Below are positions 54,024-62,700 of a stretch of DNA of 64,000 nucleotides, piece by piece. The translations under genes were made by a program, and so were the position numbers. How positions within the stretch are numbered: the first letter of the stretch is position 1; every line of letters begins with the position of its first letter. The DNA comes from Ignavibacteriota bacterium (GTDB lineage: Bacteria > Bacteroidota > Ignavibacteria > Kapaibacteriales > UBA2268), in assembly GCA_019637995.1 (NCBI GenBank), contig JAHBUQ010000003.1:124001-188000 (forward strand). Direction: 5' to 3'. The notes below the pieces were generated by a model that was given only the letters and a program-made list of their open reading frames with translations, had not been told where the DNA came from and ran no database searches.

Positions 54024-55427
54024 TTATTTTGATAAATAAGCAGTTACCGAATCAGCAGGAGCTTGGCTTTCATCTTTTTTATCACTGTATTTATCTAATA
54101 AATATTCAGTTACAGCAGTTACTTCAGCAGGTGTCAATCCCTGATTTGGCATCGGGGGCCATTTAGGATTAACCGGAACAGGATTACCGATAAATCTTGC
54201 CAGAGCCGCTTTAGGGTCTTCCTGGGCTAAATATTTAGCCATTATATTTTTATGAGCAGGTGCTGTGGGTGAATCTTCATCACGATGGCAAGCCATACAA
54301 CGATTGTAAACTTCAGCTCCATCAACCGTTACAGTTGCAACACCCATAGAAGCTAAAAACTCTTCTTTGTGGATTTTGTATTCCTCATTTAGTACCAGTA
54401 CATGCTCATGATTAGCAACACTGAAAGCAAGTTTTTCCTTAATTCCAAGCAAAGCAAAAGCAACTAAGAATATGAAAAATGCATATTTCGATAATTGAAC
54501 ATTCTTAGTTTTCAGTATTCCATAAACTGCATGTAAAACAGCGAAAATGGCAATTATACCCAATAGACTGCTTGCAAAAAACCATGGGCTGACTGAAGTC
54601 TTAGGAGTAGTGAAAATTCCTATTAAAAAGAATACCGGTAATATTATAAGGGTAACAATGCTCAACCATAAGTTGAAATTCTTTGCATACTCAGTATAAT
54701 CTTCAGAATCTTTATTTTTGTCAGCATCCCAGTAATATTTCCGAAAAATAAAAGAAATTCCGGCTAAAGCTATTGATGCAATTAAAAATTGGAAAAATCC
54801 TAATATAGTCTTCCACGAAATAAGAATCGTTAAAATGCTACTGCCTTCCCAAGCGGCTTTATCAGTTGTGAGAGCAATTGCTCCAATAAAGAACCACATA
54901 GCAAATGACATCAGTATAATACCCCATGTTCCTGCAGAGCTTTTCAGCTCTCTTGCAGTAGTATTAATTTCATCAATTTCGGCGATCGTAGATTCAGGAA
55001 CTTTACCAGTTATTTGCTCTTTAATATTAGAAAAAATACTGCTTAAGTGTAGTGAACTTTTATAATTAAACAAAGTCACCATACCTGCAATATACAGCAC
55101 AAGAGCAACAAGTAAATATGAAACAACACCGACATCGGTCTTATGCAAAAGCTGAGCATAAATGAAAATTATGGACAGGAAAGAAACAATGCCTAATCCA
55201 TAACCATAAGATTTTTTATCAGTAGCAACATCAGCGTAATCTTTAGTCATAAATGAAAAGTGATTATAGCCTTTAGCCTTGCCTCTGAAATATACCGACA
55301 TAATCATACTTCCGTATAGTGCACCGGTATAAATAAAAAATATGGAAAGCCCAAGCATCAAAAAATAATTCAGCAGTACCAAATTATATTCGGGCTGTGG
55401 TATAACTAACTTGTCCAATAATTCCAT
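54024..55427 (-). CDS. Polytopic membrane protein with C-terminal c-type heme domain
   Basis: This 467-residue protein has eight hydrophobic segments across about 10-350 (for example LVLLNYFLMLGLSIFFIYTG, 'YLLVALVLYIAGMVTLFNY', FFQFLIASIALAGISFIF, LSIVTLIILPVFFLIGIF). A periplasmic cytochrome c domain follows with the heme motif CMACH at residues 377-381 and a likely axial Met in WPPMPNQG (M426). The membrane part does not match a family I know. The gene is the last of the operon, 33 bp after ctaB. It is a predicted electron carrier or oxidase accessory protein; the exact role is unknown. Confidence 0.75.
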   Translation of the reverse strand: MELLDKLVIPQPEYNLVLLNYFLMLGLSIFFIYTGALYGSMIMSVYFRGKAKGYNHFSFMTKDYADVATDKKSYGYGLGIVSFLSIIFIYAQLLHKTDVGVVSYLLVALVLYIAGMVTLFNYKSSLHLSSIFSNIKEQITGKVPESTIAEIDEINTTARELKSSAGTWGIILMSFAMWFFIGAIALTTDKAAWEGSSILTILISWKTILGFFQFLIASIALAGISFIFRKYYWDADKNKDSEDYTEYAKNFNLWLSIVTLIILPVFFLIGIFTTPKTSVSPWFFASSLLGIIAIFAVLHAVYGILKTKNVQLSKYAFFIFLVAFALLGIKEKLAFSVANHEHVLVLNEEYKIHKEEFLASMGVATVTVDGAEVYNRCMACHRDEDSPTAPAHKNIMAKYLAQEDPKAALARFIGNPVPVNPKWPPMPNQGLTPAEVTAVTEYLLDKYSDKKDESQAPADSVTAYLSK

Positions 55428-55460
55428 ATTATTAAGCCTCTCTCTGTAAATTTAATTTTC

Positions 55461-56372
55461 TTAATATACAAACTGATCAATTGATAATAAAGTAACCACA
55501 ACTAAAACGTAAAGATTTATGTCAAGGAATGCAAGTTTAAAATTGAATCTTTCATCAAATTCAACAACAAGTGGTTTAGTTCTCCATATAAGAACAAAAC
55601 CGGCAAATAACAATAAAAGATTTGTCAATAAATTATGCGTCAGTCCAAAAAGCGGAATCAGCATACAGCTTGCTGCCAATGCAACCACCCAAACATAAGT
55701 AATTCGTTTCAATTGAGTACTGTTAAAATACTTACTTAGTGTCGGAAAACCGGCTCTGCGGTAATCAACATCATACATTAAAAGCAAAAACCAAAAGTGT
55801 GGAATCTGCCAAACAAAGAAGAACATACCCAAAGCAAAAAGTTTCGGGTCAGTAATCATACCTCCTGCTGCAGCCCAGCCAATAGCAGGTGGCATAGCGC
55901 CAACAATTGCTCCCGGCATAATTGCAAATGCACTTACTCTCTTAAGTGGAGTATAAATTGCATTATAAGATATTAATGCTCCAATACCAAGCAAGAAAGC
56001 TGTGAAATTTGAAAAATACCAAATTAATGCTAAACCGGATAGAGACATTGCTATAACAGTAATAAGCGCAAAAGCAGAAGTAATTTTTCTGGTTGGAAGC
56101 GGACGGTTTTTAGTTCTAACCATCATTGAATCAGTATCAATTTCCTGATAATGGTTAAGCGCTGCCGAACCGCATGATAATATAAAGATACCGGCAAGTA
56201 TTGGTACAATATTCCAATCAAGACCATTTCCGGCTAAAATATAACCAACAAGTCCTGAAATTGCAACAAAGAATGTAATTCTTACTTTTGAAAGCTCAGA
56301 AATAATTGAGAAGTAGCTTTTTAAACTATCCATCAAACTAATATTTGCAGTATGGGATAATTTATTTGGCAT
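55461..56372 (-). CDS. ctaB: Protoheme IX farnesyltransferase
   Basis: This protein has 303 residues from the ATG at 56372, which has AAGGA 6 nt upstream and overlaps the coxB stop by 11 bp; an earlier ATG (56474) lies inside coxB and is less likely. UbiA-type enzyme that adds farnesyl to heme B, giving heme O for the oxidase. ALNHYQEIDTDSMMVRTKNR contains the acidic NxxxD/DxxxD-type motif, and 'LFALGMFFFVWQIPHFWFLL' plus YDVDYRRAGFPTLSKYF are the second conserved region. Nine hydrophobic segments are predicted, as in the family. Confidence 0.92.
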   Translation of the reverse strand: MPNKLSHTANISLMDSLKSYFSIISELSKVRITFFVAISGLVGYILAGNGLDWNIVPILAGIFILSCGSAALNHYQEIDTDSMMVRTKNRPLPTRKITSAFALITVIAMSLSGLALIWYFSNFTAFLLGIGALISYNAIYTPLKRVSAFAIMPGAIVGAMPPAIGWAAAGGMITDPKLFALGMFFFVWQIPHFWFLLLMYDVDYRRAGFPTLSKYFNSTQLKRITYVWVVALAASCMLIPLFGLTHNLLTNLLLLFAGFVLIWRTKPLVVEFDERFNFKLAFLDINLYVLVVVTLLSIDQFVY

Positions 56373-57030
56373 CAGCTTCCTTTGCATTATTTTCATCCAA
56401 TTTTGCAGGCTCACCTTTAGCGGGTTCATCCAACTGACTAACCCATTGGTCAAAGGCATAATCCTCAAGTACATGAAGTTTTGTGTACATCATAGAGTGA
56501 TTTAAACCACAATACTCTGCGCAAGCAACATCATAGCTGCCGGTTGATTTTGGAGTAAGAATCATATAGTGGTTCTTTCCACCAATAACATCCTCTTTCA
56601 ATCGGAATGCAGGAACATAAAAGCTATGGTTAACATCTCTTGAAGTTAGAATTAATTTCGTCTTACGGCTAAGAGGAACATATAATGTATCAGTCTTTTT
56701 GCCGTTTGGATATTCAAAATTCCATCCCCACATAAATGCAAAGACTTTCACCTCATAAGCGTCATCCACATCAGCTCTGAGAGTTTGATAACCTTCAAAA
56801 CCATACCAGAACATAACCATAACAAGTATTGTAGGTATAACAATCCAAATCACTTCCAAAATAACATTGCCGTGAATCTGCTCTGCAACAGGATGTCTTT
56901 TTCTATTGTAGCGATATACAAAATAAATCATCGCTACAGTAATTCCAATTAATAAAACTACTGATATACCGACTATAATCAGCATTACTAAGTCAACTGA
57001 ATCGGCATAATTTGATGCTGAATTAAACAT
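56362..57030 (-). CDS. coxB: Cytochrome c oxidase subunit II
   Basis: This 222-residue subunit holds the CuA centre. Two transmembrane helices (about 14-38 and 58-76) precede the cupredoxin domain. CuA ligands are H135 (RDVNHSF), C170, C174, H178 and M181 (DVACAEYCGLNHSMM). The aromatic patch 'FAFMWGWNFEYPNG' that receives electrons from cytochrome c is present. No C-terminal heme c domain is fused, so it differs from classical caa3 subunit II. ATG preceded by GAGG. Confidence 0.95.
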   Translation of the reverse strand: MFNSASNYADSVDLVMLIIVGISVVLLIGITVAMIYFVYRYNRKRHPVAEQIHGNVILEVIWIVIPTILVMVMFWYGFEGYQTLRADVDDAYEVKVFAFMWGWNFEYPNGKKTDTLYVPLSRKTKLILTSRDVNHSFYVPAFRLKEDVIGGKNHYMILTPKSTGSYDVACAEYCGLNHSMMYTKLHVLEDYAFDQWVSQLDEPAKGEPAKLDENNAKEADAK

Positions 57031-57039
57031 TTGCTAACC

Positions 57040-57366
57040 TCATCTGTAAAATACGTCAAAACCTGTCAAAACAAATACTACCAAAAGGACAAGTATGACA
57101 AGTATCAGAAAAATTTTAAAAAGCAGATCGTCAAACTTAATGTGCATAAAATAATTGATTACAAATGAGCTTTTAATAGCTGCAATCAACATTGCTACAA
57201 AAAGAGTGTACTCCCCTAAGTCAATACCTGCTACTGCTACAGTGATAACAGTCAGCGAAATTAAAATAAGCCATATCATCAAGTTCATGCCATATCTTGG
57301 GTCATGAGCATGTGCTATTTTTCCGTCATCTGCATGCGAATCGTGATTATGTGCGTGTTCAGACAT
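57040..57366 (-). CDS. coxD: Cytochrome c oxidase subunit IV (prokaryotic)
   Basis: This 108-residue membrane protein has three transmembrane segments (LMIWLILISLTVITVAVAGI, 'YTLFVAMLIAAIKSSFVINY', KIFLILVILVLLVVFVLTGF). This is the COX4-pro type small subunit. The N-terminus is rich in His (SEHAHNHDSHADDGKIAHAH), which may bind copper or other metals. It lies between coxC and coxB, 9-10 bp from each. Confidence 0.85.
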   Translation of the reverse strand: MSEHAHNHDSHADDGKIAHAHDPRYGMNLMIWLILISLTVITVAVAGIDLGEYTLFVAMLIAAIKSSFVINYFMHIKFDDLLFKIFLILVILVLLVVFVLTGFDVFYR

Positions 57367-57376
57367 TATCTACCTC

Positions 57377-58021
57377 TTAGTGTAACAAGTAAAATAAGGG
57401 GAATAAAAATATCCAGATAAGATCCACCAAGTGCCAGTATAAACCGGCATTTTCGAGTGGAACGAATCTATCGGGACGTACTTTTTTTCGTTTGAGCTGT
57501 ATAAGCATGGCTGTCAGAAGTCCTACTCCAATTATGACGTGAAGCCCGTGAAGACCGGTCATGGTATAGTAAAGTCCAAAGAAAATTATCTCACCCTGAG
57601 ATTTTTCCATTAAAGCCGGACCTTTTGGATAAATACCATGAGAAATCTTTTCAGACCATTCAAAATATTTAACGACCATAAATCCGAGAGCGAAGGCAAT
57701 TGTTGAGATTAGCCAAAAGATTGAGCCTTTGACATTCTTTCTCTGTAGGGCAACAATTGATAAAACCATAGTCAAGCTTGATGTAAGAAGTATAATTGTA
57801 TTAACACCTCCCATATAAACTTTCAATTCTTTTGCAGCTAACTGAAACTGCTGTATATATTCAACCCGATATGCCATATATAAAATGAACATACCGCCAA
57901 ACAGCAATAATTCAGTAAACAGGAACAGCCACATCCCCATTTTTGCACCATAGTCATCGCGATGCACGTGCACAAGCCCTTCGGCATGTGCTGCATCAAC
58001 TGTATGTGTAGTATTACTCAC
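57377..58021 (-). CDS. coxC: Cytochrome c oxidase subunit III
   Basis: This 214-residue membrane subunit has five hydrophobic segments. 'GMWLFLFTELLLFGGMFILY' and 'YYTMTGLHGLHVIIGVGLL', then NAGLYWHLVDLIWIFLFPLF match COX3 of the short five-helix type. The start is GTG at 58021, which overlaps the coxA stop by 8 bp; a strong GAGGAGG ribosome site inside coxA at optimal spacing supports it. It stabilises the oxidase core. Confidence 0.93.
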   Translation of the reverse strand: MSNTTHTVDAAHAEGLVHVHRDDYGAKMGMWLFLFTELLLFGGMFILYMAYRVEYIQQFQLAAKELKVYMGGVNTIILLTSSLTMVLSIVALQRKNVKGSIFWLISTIAFALGFMVVKYFEWSEKISHGIYPKGPALMEKSQGEIIFFGLYYTMTGLHGLHVIIGVGLLTAMLIQLKRKKVRPDRFVPLENAGLYWHLVDLIWIFLFPLFYLLH

Positions 58022-59660
58022 CCTTCATTACCTCCTCATAATGTTCATATTCATAAGGACCATATTTAACTGTAGGAATTTTATCAAAATTTAGTAGCGG
58101 TGGCGGGGACGGAACAGTCCATTCCAAAGTCATACCTCCCCAAGGGTTTGCAGATGCTTTTGCACCACGGCGAAGTCCAATAGCAAGATTTGTAAACATT
58201 AGCAAAATTCCTGCTATCAATACCCATGAACCAACAGTTGCAAACTGATGCAAACTCTGGAACTCGGGAAGATAATCGTAATATCTTCTCGGCATACCCA
58301 TATATCCAAGTATAAAGAAGGTAAAATATAACATATTGAAACCTACAACCATAATTGCAAGTGCAATATTTGCTATTTTTGTATTATACATTCTACCGAA
58401 CATCTTTGGAAACCAGTAATGCAAACCTGCAAAGAAAATAAATATCGTTCCACCGAACATTACATAATGAAAGTGAGCAACTACGAAATATGTATCATGA
58501 AGATGTACATCTGTAGCAAGTGCGCCCAGTACCAATCCTGTTAGTCCACCAATAGAAAAAAGGAAGATGAAAGCCATTACATATAAGAAAGGTGTTTCCG
58601 GTTTTATAGATGCCTTGTGCATTGTGGCCACCCAATTGAATATTTTTACCCCGGAAGGCAGTGCCACAATAAATGTCAGAAAGGAATAAATCCATCTGGC
58701 TTCATCACTCATACCCGATGTGAACATGTGGTGTCCCCATACAAGAGTACCAACAAATGCAATAGCAATTGAGGATACCGCAATTGCACCATATCCGAAA
58801 ATAGTCTTTCTACAGAAAGTCGGTATAATTTCCGATACTACACCCATCGCAGGAAGTATCATAATATATACAGCCGGATGGGAATATATCCAGAATAAGT
58901 GCTGGAATAATATTGGATCACCACCGAGAGCAGGGTCAAATACACCAATACCAAAAGCTCTCTCTAGGATAACAAGAATAATTGTTATACCAATTACCGG
59001 TGTACCGATAATCTGAATCCAAGCTGTTGAATAAAGTGCCCATATAAATAGAGGAAGTTTAAAGAAACTCATTCCTGGAGCTCTCAATCTGTGAACAGTT
59101 GTAACAAAGTTTAAACCGGTCAAAATTGATGAAAATCCGAGAATAAATGCTGCTAAGAGCGGTAATATAACTTCTGTTCCGGTTCTTAAACTGTATGGAG
59201 CGTAGAATGTCCATCCTGTATCAATAGGACCTCCTCCAACAAATAAGGAAACTACAGCCATCAAACCGCCAATGGTATAAAGATACCACGATGTCAAATT
59301 AAGTTTGGGAAACGAAACGTCTTCGGCACCTATTTGAATAGGCAGAAAAAAGTTTCCAAAACCTGCCGGAATACCCGGAATTATCACGAGGAAAATCATT
59401 ATTATGCCATGCAGGGTAAAGAGTGCATTATAAGTTTGCGGACCCATAATATCACGACCTGTGGACCATAATTCGAGACGCATAAAGAAACCAAGCGTCA
59501 TGCCTATAAGGAAGAAAGTAATCATTGAAAAAAGGTACATAAGCCCAATTCTCTTGTGGTCAACAGAAAGAAGCCAGCCAAATATACCTGAAAATTTGCC
59601 CTTATAGTTATAAAAATCAACATAATTGCCGTTTCCGGCTACTGCTGAGTGGTCAGCCAT
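58014..59660 (-). CDS. coxA: Cytochrome c oxidase subunit I (A2 type)
   Basis: This 548-residue heme-copper oxidase catalytic subunit has 12 transmembrane helices. Heme a ligand is in LFTLHGIIMIFLVI, the CuB His pair lies in WIYSHPAVYIMILP and LVWGHHMFTSG, and the heme a/a3 His pair in YFVVAHFHYVMFGG. The motif YSHPAV, lacking the Glu of the A1 type (SHPEVY), places it in subfamily A2, in which Tyr-Ser replace the Glu for proton pumping. ATG preceded by AGGAG; overlaps the SCO stop by 8 bp. Confidence 0.96.
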   Translation of the reverse strand: MADHSAVAGNGNYVDFYNYKGKFSGIFGWLLSVDHKRIGLMYLFSMITFFLIGMTLGFFMRLELWSTGRDIMGPQTYNALFTLHGIIMIFLVIIPGIPAGFGNFFLPIQIGAEDVSFPKLNLTSWYLYTIGGLMAVVSLFVGGGPIDTGWTFYAPYSLRTGTEVILPLLAAFILGFSSILTGLNFVTTVHRLRAPGMSFFKLPLFIWALYSTAWIQIIGTPVIGITIILVILERAFGIGVFDPALGGDPILFQHLFWIYSHPAVYIMILPAMGVVSEIIPTFCRKTIFGYGAIAVSSIAIAFVGTLVWGHHMFTSGMSDEARWIYSFLTFIVALPSGVKIFNWVATMHKASIKPETPFLYVMAFIFLFSIGGLTGLVLGALATDVHLHDTYFVVAHFHYVMFGGTIFIFFAGLHYWFPKMFGRMYNTKIANIALAIMVVGFNMLYFTFFILGYMGMPRRYYDYLPEFQSLHQFATVGSWVLIAGILLMFTNLAIGLRRGAKASANPWGGMTLEWTVPSPPPLLNFDKIPTVKYGPYEYEHYEEVMKGE

Positions 59661-60441
59661 TATTAACTCCTGAATTTGTTTTCTTTCTACCTTTTACAAG
59701 TAAAACCACAAAGAAGATGCCGACCCCGAGAAATATTGCAGTACCTGCAACTTTGTTGAAATTGAAAACGTACTTTTTTCCATCAGGATCATAACTAAAA
59801 CAATAAGCAAGCAATTTAGTAATTGGCGGTGAAGCTATACCTTTGCTTGCTTCAATAATTGCCATTTTAAAATCAAAAGGTAAGTAACTCGTACCAAGCA
59901 AGTAACGGGTTATTTTACCTTCAGGGGAAATCATAATCAAAGCGCCGCTATGGATAAAATCATCTTTACCGTCTGATTTGTATCTAAATCCGACAGCATC
60001 AGTAATTTTAGCAACATTAGCACTATCGCCAACCATGAAAAGCCAATCTTCTTTATCAATAGCTCGTTCCATTGCATTCAGATAATTATTTTTCCATCGG
60101 GCAGCAACATCATAAGTTTCTCTTGGGTCAAAACTGATAGCAAGTACCTGATAATCTTTACCGGGCTTTATATCTGCCTTGTCAATCACTTCTCCCAAAC
60201 TTGTCAGCAGTGGGCTACAAATTCCGGGACAGTGGTAATAAACTAAAGCAAGAACTGTCGGCTTATTGATAATATCACCAAGCTTACGTACATCACCTTC
60301 TGAATTTCGGAATTCCAAATCCATAGGTAACATCTGACCTAATTTTTTTTCATGTTCAATACCAATTTCAACGGGCTTATCTTCTTTAGCCGTTAATAAT
60401 GTGATATTTAGAAGAATGAAAATTGTGAAAATTTTAATCAT
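59653..60441 (-). CDS. SCO1/SenC-family copper assembly protein
   Basis: This 262-residue protein has a signal peptide (MIKIFTIFILLNITLLTAKE). The thioredoxin-fold SCO domain carries C71 and C75 (YYHCPGICSPLL) and H164 (DDFIHSGALI), the copper ligands. A C-terminal transmembrane segment (GTAIFLGVGIFFVVLLVKG) is unusual, as SCO is normally anchored at the N-terminus, but the topology still puts the domain outside. It delivers copper to the CuA site of CoxB. Confidence 0.92.
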   Translation of the reverse strand: MIKIFTIFILLNITLLTAKEDKPVEIGIEHEKKLGQMLPMDLEFRNSEGDVRKLGDIINKPTVLALVYYHCPGICSPLLTSLGEVIDKADIKPGKDYQVLAISFDPRETYDVAARWKNNYLNAMERAIDKEDWLFMVGDSANVAKITDAVGFRYKSDGKDDFIHSGALIMISPEGKITRYLLGTSYLPFDFKMAIIEASKGIASPPITKLLAYCFSYDPDGKKYVFNFNKVAGTAIFLGVGIFFVVLLVKGRKKTNSGVNNG

Positions 60442-60453
60442 TATTTATCTTAT

Positions 60454-61395
60454 CTAAATCTGAGAAAAAGTTCTTAATAAAAACTCGTGCATCTTTGCAA
60501 TTTCACTTGAGTTAAGTCTCAAAACGCTTGCTTTTGCACCATTTGTATTTATATTGGATGCCAATTCACCGGCTAAAGCTTTAGAACTTGACCTCCATGA
60601 ATCGCTTCTTAGAAGCGAAATAATCAGCTTGCGATTATCAATAGAATGTTCAAGAATTAGTTTAGCACCTGGTTCATTACGATAAAAAATCAAATTTTTC
60701 TCAATTTGACCCGCTTTTTCATTTACTGCTTTAAAATCATTTTCAACAGCAGCTTTTGCGTTACTGACAGGAATCTGGTTTGATGTTTCTTTGCCTTCAC
60801 TAAGCCTGTAAGCAAGATCAAGGGCTTCAAGCTCGCTATCCGAATCTTTAGGAAAATCATTCATTAAAGAATGGATATAATGTATGAGTGCAAATCTATC
60901 CAAAACCGGGAGATAATCATAGGCAACCATACCACCACCGGCAATACCTTCTTCGAGTGTTTTCCACATTCCGGATATATTAGAGCCGTTTTTCCAGCCG
61001 TCATTTTGCTTGAAATTTCGTGGTACAGGATTCAAACCTTTTCCGGCTATTCCATTACCTTCACCATTATCACCATGGCAGGAAGAACAGTTTGCTTTAT
61101 ATAATTCCTCACCTTTTTTGACAAGCTCAGGAGTAGATTGGCTAACAACTTTGACATCCACACCTTCCATAATTGAACCGCTTTTCATTACCAATGGCTC
61201 TGCCACAGTATCTCTTTGCAATACAACAGGTTTAAGACTGTTTTTGTATGCCCAGTCAAGATTGTATACCCAATAAAGACCGCCAATAATTATCAAAACA
61301 GCAAAATAAGGATATACTATACCGAAAAGTCTCATAGGATTCTTCGGTAAATTCTCATATTTTATTTCATCTTCCGGTCTATTAATATTATTCAT
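60454..61395 (-). CDS. Membrane-anchored monoheme cytochrome c
   Basis: This 313-residue protein has one N-terminal transmembrane helix (YPYFAVLIIIGGLYWVYNL) and a periplasmic cytochrome c domain with CSSCH at residues 103-107 and a heme-distal loop GGGMVAYDYLPVL. A C-terminal region of about 150 residues after the cytochrome fold is helical and has no clear family; it is not a heme domain. It lies 12 bp upstream of the SCO gene and 105 bp downstream of actF, consistent with a link between the Act complex and the oxidase. Confidence 0.82.
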   Translation of the reverse strand: MNNINRPEDEIKYENLPKNPMRLFGIVYPYFAVLIIIGGLYWVYNLDWAYKNSLKPVVLQRDTVAEPLVMKSGSIMEGVDVKVVSQSTPELVKKGEELYKANCSSCHGDNGEGNGIAGKGLNPVPRNFKQNDGWKNGSNISGMWKTLEEGIAGGGMVAYDYLPVLDRFALIHYIHSLMNDFPKDSDSELEALDLAYRLSEGKETSNQIPVSNAKAAVENDFKAVNEKAGQIEKNLIFYRNEPGAKLILEHSIDNRKLIISLLRSDSWRSSSKALAGELASNINTNGAKASVLRLNSSEIAKMHEFLLRTFSQI

Positions 61396-61500
61396 TTGAT
61401 TACCTAATTTACATTAGCTTAACTAAAATTTAACCAATATTCAATTATTCAATAGTATTGACGAAAATGTCTGCAATTTAATGAGCATTTTCGCTAAATA

Positions 61501-62700
61501 TTACAAGTGAAATTCCAAACTTCTTTTAAATTTCGGATCACCAACAGGCATTAAATTACGATTCTTTGACAATAGACCAAGTATCAGTAATATACTACCT
61601 ACAACAAGAAATGGTGCTGATAATTCAGTAAGTCCGAAAACAGGAGCTTCTGCACCGCTACGTTTAGCATATTCGGGCATAATCATCCAGTATAAATCGT
61701 AATAATGAGCAAGGAATACCCAAACTGCAATAATTTTTAATCTGAAAGGATTGCTCTTGGATGGTCTTGTTACAAGAGCCAAGTAAGGAATACCGAATCT
61801 GATAAAAATTAAACCCAAAGAAAGAATCAACCAGCCGCCTTCACTTCTATCCATGTACCAAAGGGTTTCATCAGGAATATTTGCATACCAAATAAGTAAA
61901 AACTGGCTGAATGCAATATATGCCCAGAAATTTGTAAAGGCAAACATCAGACCACCGAGATTATAATAGTGGTCTTCTGTTATATATTTACTTAAGTAAC
62001 CATTCTCTTTGAGAGTAATCACAACAAAAGTAAGAACAGCAAGTGTAGCAAGTAATGAGCCTGCAAAGTAATATACACCAAAAATAGTCGAAAACCATTT
62101 CGGCTCCAAGCTCATCATCCAGTCCATTCCAATTACAGTAATTGATATTGCAAAAATTGGAAAAAAGATTGCTGAAATCTTAGCTGAGGTTTTCGATGAT
62201 TTTGGATTTTTGTTTGTATCCTGTTTAAATGAGCGGAATGTAAACAAGAAAAAGAAAACAGCCATTAATGCAAAAATTGCTACATTTCTAATAATAAAAA
62301 ATGATTCATTCAAATATGGAGCTTTACCTTTTACATACTTATCAGCATTTAAAACTTCAGGATTCATCCATGTAAATATCTGGTCGAGATTTAAAAAGAG
62401 AGGAATAGCTATAATCGGCACAATGAAAACAACACCTGCCAATATTTCAGTTATGCGTCTGAAAGGAACACTCCAATCAGCTCCTACAATATGCTCCAAT
62501 GCAACAAAAAAGAGTGCACCAAAACCAACACTGAATAGCCATAAGAACACAATTATCAAATTATATGATGCTCTGACCGAATCATTTGCAAATCCGATTC
62601 CGACTAAACCTATACCAATTGCAAGTAATGCAAGACCAATCAATAATACTTTAGCCGGTAGAGCTTTCTTTTCATATAAAACTAAATTTTGAGTACTCAT
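61501..62700 (-). CDS. actF: Alternative complex III subunit ActF
   Basis: This 399-residue polytopic protein has about ten hydrophobic segments: 'VLLIGLALLAIGIGLVGIGF', 'IIVFLWLFSVGFGALFFVAL', 'ILAGVVFIVPIIAIPLFLNL', 'SLGLIFIRFGIPYLALVTRP'. This is the ActF (second quinone-binding-subunit-like, NrfD/ActC-related) family. The ATG overlaps the end of the upstream actD-actE gene (ATGA), so the two are coupled. It forms the membrane part of the quinol-cytochrome c oxidoreductase with ActC. Confidence 0.88.
   Translation of the reverse strand: MSTQNLVLYEKKALPAKVLLIGLALLAIGIGLVGIGFANDSVRASYNLIIVFLWLFSVGFGALFFVALEHIVGADWSVPFRRITEILAGVVFIVPIIAIPLFLNLDQIFTWMNPEVLNADKYVKGKAPYLNESFFIIRNVAIFALMAVFFFLFTFRSFKQDTNKNPKSSKTSAKISAIFFPIFAISITVIGMDWMMSLEPKWFSTIFGVYYFAGSLLATLAVLTFVVITLKENGYLSKYITEDHYYNLGGLMFAFTNFWAYIAFSQFLLIWYANIPDETLWYMDRSEGGWLILSLGLIFIRFGIPYLALVTRPSKSNPFRLKIIAVWVFLAHYYDLYWMIMPEYAKRSGAEAPVFGLTELSAPFLVVGSILLILGLLSKNRNLMPVGDPKFKRSLEFHL

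Noticed and set aside
62210..62692. A 160-codon plus-strand frame antisense to actF
   Set aside because: It lies entirely within a confident actF gene and has low-complexity Lys/Asn/Ile-rich composition.
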